Origin: Mesostigma viride
Lineage: Eukaryota > Streptophyta > Mesostigmatophyceae > Mesostigmatales > Mesostigmataceae
NCBI GenBank assembly: GCA_009746045.1
Contig: RPFO01000485.1
Coordinates: 826,383 to 873,450 of the forward strand
DNA: 47,068 bases
Direction of reading: 5' to 3'
In this document: positions 19,221-27,200 of the stretch, piece by piece
Numbering within the stretch: position 1 is the stretch's first letter
How the letters are laid out: each line of letters starts with the position of its first letter
Translations under genes and position numbers: made by a program
Notes under the pieces: generated by a model
Database searches by the model: none
What the model was told of the DNA's origin: nothing
What the model saw: only the letters and a program-made list of their open reading frames with translations

Positions 19221-20678
19221 CTCCCCCTAGGGCAGCGTGCGGCTGCCTAGATAGATGATGTAGTTAGAATGTTGCTAGATAGATGTAGTATGTAGCCAAT
19301 GTAGATAGATTAGACCGGTAGGAATGTTTGCACCCATCCATCCATTCATCGGGGTTAATGCTCCGTGACTCCCCAACGGGAGCACGAGTCTAATTAATTA
19401 ATTAATTAATGCCCACTGCAGACCGGCGTCTGGCAGGGTTGCGTCCTGTCGCCGTACCTGTTTATTATTGTAGTGGATTATGTTATGCGCCAGGCACGTG
19501 CTCGCTTTGCTAGCATTGCAGGCCATGCCCCTGGCCTAGCGATCACGAACGAAGCTCTGGAGAAGGGGGGCCGACTAACAAGCAGAATTTACTAGCTGAC
19601 CTCATTTATGCCGACGACATCACGCTCATCGAGAAGCCGGAGTCTGCCCAACTTTGGCTGGACTGCCTGGCGCTCGAGGCTCGGGCGGTTGGTCTAGAAA
19701 TCAGCCCCAAAACGGAGGCCCTGGCCCTCGGCATGGCAGGGCCCCCACCCACACTCCGCCTGTTAGACGACACCGAGGTCAACTACCCTCCTTCAGGCCG
19801 CTTCAAGCTGCTCGGCAGTTGGCTTCCCGACTGCGAGGACGACATGACGACACGGATCGGCATGGCGTGGGTGCACCTCCATGACCACCGCCGCTGGTGG
19901 AGCAACCCCGCGCCCTGTAGACCCCGGATCGTCAAGCGTGACCTCTTCAAGGTCGTCATTCTGACGATCCTGACCTACGGCGCCGAGACCTGAACACTGA
20001 CGCAGGAGCTGGAGCAACGACTCGACGGCACCATCACCAAGATGCTACGCAAGGCCCTTAACATCCCCTTTGGTATGCACATTCGTAATGAGGATTTGTA
20101 CGCTGCTTTGCCCTATGTTTCCCACATTATTAGGCACAGGCGCCTGGGCCTAGCCGGGCACCTGGCCCGCGCAGATCAGGTAGATACATCAGATAGACTA
20201 GCTGGCACCAAGCCCGCCCAGCCTGGGCGATATGTCCTCACCTGGCGTGCCCCAGGCCGCGCGCGCGGCAGGGCCGCCACCCGTGGACTTTTCGTGATAG
20301 ACTCGGCATGGACATGTGCTACACTAGACGTGACGGGCTCACACCCGGGCAGCCTCCTGGTTTGTCTGTAATATGGAGGCAGATGGTACGCAAGGATAGA
20401 TGGCAAGTAGTGATGAAGGAGACCACCCCCAAGCCTGTGGGGGCTCCGCGTGTGACAGCGTATGGCATTCATAGCGATTCGGGCCGCGGTGCCCACGCCC
20501 CTGTAACTAGGACCTAGATAGCTTACACCATCCATTCCATCCCATGTTCCCCAGGCTCCCACTAAGGACTTATGCTCACGTGACGCAGTCACGTGTCTAT
20601 TAATTAATTAATTAATTAATTAATGACAGGCTCCCCCTTCGCTGGGTATAGCTTGATAGATCATGGGGGTGCAGGTGC

Positions 20679-20985
20679 CCTGGTGCACCTCGAGCAAGTG
20701 TCGTAACTTACATTCCCACCCTTGCAGGAAGTAGCTTAGAATGTATGAAAAGCCATTAATGCCCCTTCTCTGGGATATTAGAAACATAACTCCGTTGGGA
20801 GTACATGTAGCACATATCGCGGAGAAGGGGCACTAGTATGGCTTTTAATACATTCTAGGCTACTTCCTGCAAGAGTGGAATGTAAGTAACACTTGCTCTA
20901 GGTGCCTCAAGGGCACCGGCACCACCATGCTGTCTCGGGTTCAACCCAACTAAGGGGATCCCGGCACGGGGGAGGAAGATCATCA
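20679..20985. repeat. Head-to-head LINE 3' ends forming a long imperfect inverted repeat
   Basis: The plus arm (about 20679-20765: CATTCCCACCCTTGCAGG, AGTAGCTTAGAATGTAT, GCCCCTTCTC) is mirrored by the minus arm (about 20822-20918: GAGAAGGGGC, ATACATTCTAGGCTACT, CTGCAAG.GTGGAATG). The roughly 55-bp spacer holds the ACTCCGTTGGGAGT 3' signature. The minus-strand element continues to about 20985. Confidence 0.7.
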
Positions 20986-21021
20986 TGGCTATACAAGAGC
21001 TAGGGCATGGCTTCTCAAAAG

Positions 21022-21410
21022 CACGATGCTGTACAAGAACAAGGGGTCGCCTGCCGACCCCGGCACTGAACTACAGAGGGGTGTGCATTCAAAGTGCCCC
21101 CCTCAAGCTTCTTATGCGGCTCATCCTGAACCGCCTGCGCACGGCCCTGGACGGTCACCTCAGCGAGACTCAGCACGGCTTCCGTTCAGGTCGCAACACA
21201 GTACAGGCGCTCTTCGCTACTCGCAGACTGGTGGAGGAACTGCAACGCCTTCAGCCTGGTGAGTCCCCTTTGCACCTTGTGCTGGTGGACTTCATCAAAG
21301 CCTTCGATTCGGTTTTCTGGCCTGCGCTTTGGGACATCCTCGAGTTGTTCCGGATCCCCCGCCCCCTGATTGCTGTCATCCGCAACCTGTATGAAGGGTC
21401 CACCACTTCA
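21022..21410 (+). pseudogene. Near-identical duplicate of the LINE-A RT core
   Basis: Matches 17788-18170 almost base for base; differences seen are a 4-bp insertion (CTGA) after GACCCCGGCA and one C/A change. It ends abruptly after CCACCACTTC, where unrelated sequence begins. It lacks ORF2 ends and tail, so it is a copied internal segment rather than an ordinary 5'-truncated insertion. Confidence 0.85.
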
Positions 21411-21915
21411 CTATACTTTTCGTCCGAGGGTAGTAAAAATGATCCGAGGCGTAAATTACGAGGTCTTATCTTACTACCTAGATACGAGGCGTGAGATCCA
21501 ACGCCGTAATCATTACTACCTATTATCCTACGTAGTAATTTTACTAGCCGTAAGTAAGAGTAACGTTACGACTGCACATCTTTGGTAGTACATTACCGAC
21601 AGAGTAAATTACCGCGACGGGTCTTGGTTGGTAATCTACCACCTGTAGATTAGGTGCCAGTGATCCGATGCTGTAAGATACGTTTCAGTAAGTTACTTCG
21701 GGGATCTTTGCCTGTACACGGCCAGATGGATAATTATATTGTAATGGAGAAGTGGGAGAACGTGCGTGTCTATTAGCAAATGCAGCGAAATATAAAAATG
21801 TAGTTATCAGCCTTTTTCGCCTATTCAGCAGTTGTCGTTGTCGGCCGTTGTCAGTAAGCGGCTATAGATTATGTGTGCTGGGGCCGGTGAAAAGACGCTA
21901 GCAAAGTTCGTCTGA
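21411..21915. other. Spacer rich in GTAAT/ATTAC words, no gene seen
   Basis: Between about 21430 and 21640 the words GTAAATTAC, GTAATCATTAC and CTACGTAG recur on both strands, giving many short inverted repeats. No ORF is credible. The right end leads into the exon beginning at 21916. Confidence 0.4.
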
Positions 21916-23026
21916 ATGGCGTCCAATAGAGGGGATTTTATTCTTAGTGGATTGTTGGACGAGGAGAAGGCGAGGTTGCTGGCGGAGAATGCGAAAGAGC
22001 AGAGGGAAGCAGCGGAAGCCGTGCGTGGAAGATGAGGTAACGGGATGGAGTGTGGGCCCTGGCTTCTGGTTATGAAATGATGGCGGTTGCAGGCCAGCCG
22101 TGCTCGCTGGTAATGGGTGCGTGGTGTTGAAATCCAAGTTCTGCGCGTATTCTGTTTTTTGGTCAATGATTGAAGGGATGTCGCCTTGTTTTATTTTTGT
22201 GCATCTGCGTCCCGTCGTGACTGCCTCGTCATGGACGCCCAGGGGTAGAAGTTCGAACGAGGGAATGATTTTTCAAACGCCTGGATATGTTATGATAGTA
22301 CGAATAAATGGTAATGGGTAGAGGCGGCCAAAATTTTGTTGGAAGTGTGCCAACGCCGCACATACGACTTGAACAACCCTAGGTATCTTAGGAAAAGGAA
22401 ACACGGATACGTCGGAGTGGAGGAAGAGGAAGACGATGACGATGGTGAAGACGGAGAGGTTTACAATGGAGGCCTTGAGAATGGGGAGACATTGAATCAG
22501 GAGAGCAGGGTAGCGGTGAGTGGCCCGTCATGAATTACATTGTGGTTGCAGTTGTTAGCGAGGCGTGTTGATTGCTTCTTGCCGCGGGTAATCGCTAGCG
22601 CGCATAACCTTCTTTTTTCAACAGGTGTTCTGGTGCATTGACTGCCGCAAAGCAATTAATGGGACTGATTATGTGCCTATGATGCCGTTTGGGAATCATA
22701 CATTGCCAACATTTCGTGTTTAGAAGGCGCGCCTTCAGAAGCATATTCAGCACCGCACGAGCCAGGTGCTGAAGGCGTGCTTGGAGAGGAAGGGGTATAA
22801 AGTGCGCATGACCGCATCGAAGAAGAAGAAGCAGCAGGAATCGGGCAAGACCATGATAACCGAGCCAGGATTGGCTTTCGTGCATGCAGTACATGGTGCG
22901 GCGCAGGCAGTGAATGCTGCATCGATTGCAGCGGTGCAGCCTGTGGCCATGGCGGTGCAGGGCGCGGGTCCTGAAGTGTGGGCGTTGGCGAAGCAGATTC
23001 ACGATGCTGTCATGGCCACGTTGTGA
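21916..23026 (+). pseudogene. Multi-exon gene of unknown function, model incomplete
   Basis: Three coding-like blocks share a strand. First, ATG 21916 opens a 39-residue acidic coil (MASNRGDFILSGLLDEEKAR). Second, 22321-22521 (LLEVCQRRTYDLNNPRYLRK, then EEEEDDDDGEDGE) ends at a strong GCG|GTGAGT donor. Third, a TTTTTTCAACAG acceptor at 22624 opens VFWCIDCRKAINGTDYVPMM and PFGNHTLPTF, with a CIDC pair. That frame meets TAG at 22721, yet continues in frame as a basic helix (HIQHRTSQVLKACLERKGYK) to TGA 23026. So the terminal exon is stop-interrupted, or the TAG is a splice or sequence error. How exon 1 joins exon 2 is unclear. No family recognised. Confidence 0.4.
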
Positions 23027-23768
23027 AGCCAAGGAATGGGTGTTGGTTCCAGTCAGGTGCCTCGCCCGGAGGAAGCTTTTCTGCTGTAAGCAGAGGTGCG
23101 GCATCAAGCATTTGCAATCGCCATGAGAGCAGTGGAGATGTCTGCGGCATTGGGAGATCTGCAGACAATTGCAGGAGGACATTGTGCGGTACGCTTGTAG
23201 GGTGTATGCTGTGTTGTTCCGCTCGCTAATGGACATGTGCCCCTGTAACCTCTTCCAGGCTACTATCTCCTATACACCTCTTCAGGCTTGAAAAGTAAAT
23301 TGCTGTACGGTTCACAATTGGCATGGCTTGACATGCACGCGTCCTTGACTGTGGTGTGCATGGGTTTGGGGTTTAGCGGTTTACATCAGACTCAGCTGTG
23401 TATCTGCTTAATCAGCCGACGTGTCACATGGGGACAGCAACGGCGCTGGGATGCAGCCCGGTGTGAATGCGAGTAAATTACGCGCTGTCATGCATGACGG
23501 ATGGGGCGTGGAAGCCACGACCCACGCTTTTGTGTGTGCACGGGGGGGCTAGGGTGCCAGTCCTTGTGTTGCTGCCATCCATATGGGCATGGATATGCGG
23601 GAAGCTTTCCCCGTACCCATACTTAATGATGCATGGACTGGTTGTGACAGCCAAGGGTTTAGCTGGCGTGGGTTTGCTGACTGATCATGGCAGGCTGCTA
23701 GGCTGGTGCTAGAACAGCCATAGCGCGGTTACTGCTATGTCTTGCCCGTGATAACTGATGCTGCAGCC

Positions 23769-23895
23769 ATGCGTGGAGCGCGAATCGTCCCGTGAGGAGA
23801 AGGAGGAGGCGGGGCCGGTGCACCCACGGGCAGGGCCGGAGAAGAAGGAGGCGGAGCACCCAGTGTGGGAGAAGGAGAAGGCGGGGAAGCACTGA
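23769..23895 (+). CDS. Possible terminal exon with a charged tail
   Basis: After a CTGATGCTGCAG acceptor-like sequence a short frame reads PCVERESSREEKEEAGPV...EKKEAEHPVWEKEKAGKH and stops at TGA about 23895. The charge pattern is protein-like, but there is no upstream partner I can define. Between 23027 and 23768 I see nothing else supportable. Confidence 0.2.
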
Positions 23896-23939
23896 AGCTC
23901 CACCCCATGTCAGGCCTGTAGTATAGGTGCCAGTTAACT

Positions 23940-24410
23940 AAACCCATGCACGTGCAGGTTGTAGCTCAGAATGTATTAAAATCATATGCCCCTTTGCAGG
24001 TATATATGTGTAACAGTGACTCCCAACGGATATATGTTCCTAATTTATTAATTCTTACTGAATAATTGTTGTCTTTATGAACCCATGAAGAGCAAAGCCC
24101 GGTGGGGAGTACATGTAACGCATTACCACGAGAAGGGGTCCCCACACCGAACTTCTTCGCTCTCTGTTCCTATGCAGAACAAGAAGAGGTGGATGACCAA
24201 TGTCCCGGCTCACACGCCAGCCCCTGTGGGCAAGCCCCCTCCCCCAAAGCGGAAGGGGCGCTTTGGGGAGAAGTGTAGTTAGGATTTTGTAGACTAGATA
24301 GGTTAGAGTTACCTTATTTCGATGTCGCGGCTTGACCCACCTCCACCCATTCAGCAAGGAATATGTGCTACATGATATCCCAACGGAGGCATGTTATAAT
24401 TTTATTTGAT
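23940..24410 (+). mobile_element. Two LINE 3' ends in series, the second with an ORF2 C-terminus
   Basis: 23940-24055 is a plus-strand LINE 3' end (GCAGGTTGTAGCTCAGAATGTATT...GTGACTCCCAACGG, then TTAATT). 24060-24410 contains a short ORF2 C-terminus (MQNKKRWMTNVPAHTPAPVG then KPPPPKRKGRFGEK), comparable to the KAKWAQVIEDNEPPPVGKRP end of LINE-A, followed by its 3' UTR (CACCCATTCAGC) and a diverged 3' signature with an ATTTTATTTG tail. Confidence 0.7.
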
Positions 24411-24420
24411 TGTTTAATGT

Positions 24421-24533
24421 AGTGTCTTGGGGCATGATGCAGATGAGATTTGTAACTTCCGTGTAATTATGTTTCTAAATAGATTAGCATAGTACTATAA
24501 ACATGCCCATGCGCATGACACGCAAGTACTTAC
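24421..24533 (-). repeat. Left member of an inverted pair (partner 38880-39000)
   Basis: Read on the minus strand it carries, in order, CTTGCGTGTCATGCGC, AGTACTATGCTAATCT, ATAATTACAC and TCTGCATCAT.CCCCAA. The plus strand at 38880-39000 has the same blocks in the same order and near-equal spacing. It lies about 470 bp beyond the stop of the minus-strand gene 25005-26249. Confidence 0.8.
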
Positions 24534-25004
24534 GGACTTCCACCAGACCTGGCAATAAACAAGCATTTGATGGGATGGACCCAGCGATACATAATGGCGT
24601 GCATGCATGAAAAATATACACTATGCATGGCCCAATGGGCATGCATTAAAGTAATTAGCAATGATAGCCGAGTACCTCCTATCTCATCCCATGTGGCGTC
24701 AGTCACAGACGACCTGAAAATAATACAGTAGACATAACTGAAAGCTCTTGTCAAAAGATATTGGCACTGTCAATAGGTGGTAACAACAAACCACGACAGG
24801 CCAAGGGAAAGGCCGACATGAGAGCACTGAAGCTAAACCGGCAGGCCGGGCCACAATTAACCCTCCAGCCCGAAAGTGCCACTGCATCATGTAAGACAAG
24901 CCTGAATATGGACCAAGTCTCCCCCCACAAGAAATGTCCCACAGGTAACAACCACCAGCAACTCGATCACAGCTGACTGAAACGCATCCACAAAGACTGG
25001 TGTT
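24534..25004. other. 3' flank of the 25005-26249 gene, no gene seen
   Basis: AT-rich sequence without a credible ORF or repeat. Confidence 0.5.
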
Positions 25005-26249
25005 CTAGATACGAGTAACCACTTTCACGCCCATGAGGGTCGGGACGGCACTCCGACTGATAGTGTAGAGCCACCGGCCACACTCGCCCAGAAAGCGTCC
25101 TGCCTGCCCATACGTGTTCTGGGTAGACCGCCCAAATCGATTGCCGTCGCGCATGCACGTTGTCCGTGCCTCCTCAACCAGGTGCGACCCTCTTCCACGC
25201 AGCAGCCGCAACGTGCAGGGCTCCTGCAACCGCTCTTTAAGGACGTTGGTAGCCGCTGGGTGCGTCAACAAGACGGCGCCGGCGAGAACCACGGGATCAA
25301 GTGTAGGCATGGACTCCAGCAAAGTTGCCCACCCTGCACGATCCCAATAGTCCCTAGTATGCCCCGTGGACTCCCACCCCTCTCCCCAAGCCTGGCAGCT
25401 GGTGAAGACCACAATGCTGTACAGACCCCACATGATCGGCGACTGCCATACGTGGTTCCACTCTGCCACGAGCTGCCTCTCCATTTCCTCTGGGGGCAGC
25501 AGGTCGTGGCCGCGCCTTTCGTCTTCATGTTGCCGCCACTGGGCAACGTATTCCATGCTCCACTGACTGCCCAGGTCTGCGGGAATGTCGCGAAGCGAGA
25601 ACAAGTTCCCCAGGCAGGTGGGAGGCTGCCGGCGCAGACGCGACTTCACATCCGACATGAGCTTGCGAAATGTGGTGCCGTATGCCTCCAGGGTGGATGC
25701 AGACAGCTCCAACGTGATGCTGTTATTCCTGATGGGATTAGCCCGGGTGGGATCGAATAAGGTGCCAGTGATGAGCATGCGCGTTGGTGCTGCGATGTCG
25801 TCAATAGGGCCGTACTCTTCCTCCAAATGCTCCGCCTCCCTCCAATGAATACCGGTCTTGATCTGCCACTTGTGCTGCTGCACTATCAAACGCACTTCTT
25901 TGCTCATTACGCTGACCCTCGCGCGTTCCAGGGGGCCGAGTAGGTCAACAATGCACCCGAGGATTCCGGGCTCCATATCTTGGCCGAACCATGCCGGCTC
26001 ATCAGGCCTGTGCTGGTCAGCAACCCTCATGCGGTGTAATCGTACGGCAATGCTCTTCTGCGATAAGGACAGATTCTCGGTTACCGTTGCCAAATCGCAA
26101 TGGGTCCGCAAAAATTCTTCGACTACCGCCGGCAACGACTCCGTCGAATACAGTGTCCCTCCCGACCGGAATGACTCCTCCGAGTCGGAGGGATAGGATC
26201 CCGTATCCGCCGAGCTCATGGGGGACCGCTCCCCTGGATCATTCGACAT
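25005..26249 (-). CDS. Hypothetical 414-residue intronless protein
   Basis: ATG at 26249-26247 (MSNDPGERSPMSSADTGSYP), TAG at 25007-25005. The frame stays open upstream of the ATG but only via GTG. The first 60 residues are acidic and Ser-rich; then come predicted helices (LPAVVEEFLRTHCDLATVTE), an F-box-like stretch (ILGCIVDLLGPLERARVSVM) and a Trp-rich globular part (EWNHVWQSPIMWGLYSIVVF). No catalytic motif is seen and no family is recognised. The single uninterrupted frame suggests selection or recent arrival. It is preceded by the nested tandem array 26543-26890 and followed by the inverted terminal sequence 24421-24533, the arrangement also seen around 37874-38869. Confidence 0.65.
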   Translation of the reverse strand: MSNDPGERSPMSSADTGSYPSDSEESFRSGGTLYSTESLPAVVEEFLRTHCDLATVTENLSLSQKSIAVRLHRMRVADQHRPDEPAWFGQDMEPGILGCIVDLLGPLERARVSVMSKEVRLIVQQHKWQIKTGIHWREAEHLEEEYGPIDDIAAPTRMLITGTLFDPTRANPIRNNSITLELSASTLEAYGTTFRKLMSDVKSRLRRQPPTCLGNLFSLRDIPADLGSQWSMEYVAQWRQHEDERRGHDLLPPEEMERQLVAEWNHVWQSPIMWGLYSIVVFTSCQAWGEGWESTGHTRDYWDRAGWATLLESMPTLDPVVLAGAVLLTHPAATNVLKERLQEPCTLRLLRGRGSHLVEEARTTCMRDGNRFGRSTQNTYGQAGRFLGECGRWLYTISRSAVPTLMGVKVVTRI

Positions 26250-26542
26250 GTCCGCTAATGCAAAGGCTGCCGCCTGCACCTGAGATGTCTGCGCGAGTGT
26301 TCACGCCGCGATACAGTTAGTTAGTCAGTATGCGCGGAAAAGTCGACTCGTAAAAGTTATGTCGTCGTTCGACTTGAGAACCGGGTGGTGAGATTTGTGG
26401 GAAGGTTGTTGTAGTTGTTGTTGTATGTCCACGCCGCACATGGGCAGCAGAGATTTGTGTGGGAAGGAGGGTGCATGGTGATCTTCTGCCACACCTAATG
26501 TGCAATGATGCACGCGGTGAAGTGCAATAGCGGGTCGACAGG

Positions 26543-26890
26543 GGTCGCTGCGTACCTGCCGTGGGAAGGAGGACAAGTGATACACAAATACGCTACAAGT
26601 GATACACAACTGCCGCCAGTATAACAGCGGGTCGCTGCGTACCTGCCGTGGGAAGGAGGACAAGTGATACACAAATACGCTACAAGTGATACACAAATAC
26701 CGTACAAGTGATACACAACTGCCGCCAGTATAACAGCGGGTCGCTGCGTACCTGCCGTGGGAAGGAGGACAAGTGATACACAAATACGCTACAAGTGATA
26801 CACAAATACCGTACAAGTGATACACAATTGCAGCCAGGACATGCAACAGCGGGTCGCTGCGTACCTGCCGCGGGAAGGAGGGGGGTGGTA
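26543..26890 (-). repeat. Nested tandem array, left copy (5' of the 25005-26249 gene)
   Basis: Four cores (GGTCGCTGCGTACCTGCC followed by GTGGGAAGGAGG) start near 26543, 26630, 26739 and 26851. They are separated by two or three copies of a 22-bp sub-repeat (GTGATACACAAATACGCTACAA) and a CTGCCGCCAGTATAACAGC linker. Core spacing is about 87 or 109 bp, the difference being one sub-repeat. Confidence 0.93.
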
Positions 26891-27096
26891 CACAAATATC
26901 CGACCTATATATTAGCAATAGCCGCCGCCTATCAAACAGGTCCTATTCATCACGAGCGTCAACGCCCCGTCATCGCCCCGTCATCGCCCGGCCGAGGGCC
27001 TTAACCTGTTAACTCTTTATTCGGAGTGATAGTCAACGACCTATATACTACGGACTACCAATAGCTACCGCATATAAAACATGGGCTTTTCATCAC

Positions 27097-27149
27097 GCCC
27101 GTCGAGGGCAATGACGGTGACGCTCGTCACCGTCATCGCCCTCGACGGG
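27097..27149. repeat. Hairpin with 25-bp arms
   Basis: CCCGTCGAGGGC(A)ATGACGG and TGACG are mirrored after a 2-base loop (CT), with one mismatch. The second copy, centred near 29394, is a perfect palindrome over GGGCGATGACGGTGACGG and its complement. Such cruciform-prone sites might act in regulation or replication, but nothing here shows which. Confidence 0.85.
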
Positions 27150-27200
27150 CCAACATCTAAACTCTTCTCTTAATCAACAAAGTATATTACCAATAGCCGC

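Larger units (their letters stand above)
15526..19408 (+). mobile_element. LINE-A, L1-type non-LTR retrotransposon bounded by a 12-bp TSD
   Basis: ATGCCCACTGCA occurs at 15514-15525 and again at 19409-19420, the pre-insertion sequence of LINE-B being continuous across it. Inside are a short 5' piece ending in a basic peptide (APNKRHKSGR...DGAR, stop about 15645), ORF2 (endonuclease + RT), a 3' UTR with TAGATAGATG and CATCCATCCATTCATC runs, a terminal hairpin (CTCCGTGACTCCCCAACGGGAG) and a (TTAA)n tail at 19390-19408. ORF1 is missing or reduced to its end, so the copy is probably 5' truncated. Confidence 0.88.
15341..20620 (+). mobile_element. LINE-B, split in two by insertion of LINE-A
   Basis: The left part (15341-15525) encodes an RT block with LIFVDFIKAFDSVLWDALW and LYEGSTTSVRT. 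The right part (19421-20620) resumes exactly where that stops: TGVWQGCVLSPYLFIIVVDY, a YADD box near 19610, the C-terminal domain (GRFKLLGSWLPDCED, MLRKALNIPFGMHIRNEDLY), then a 3' hairpin (CACGTGAC-GCA-GTCACGTG, about 20577-20600) and a TTAA tail. Stops and frameshifts (for example TGA after GAET at 19990) show it is an old, dead copy. It is also 5' truncated. Confidence 0.85.

Noticed and set aside
22595-23236. 213-codon minus ORF, Cys/His/Leu rich
   Set aside because: Opposes plus-strand exons with clear splice signals; looks like an antisense shadow.
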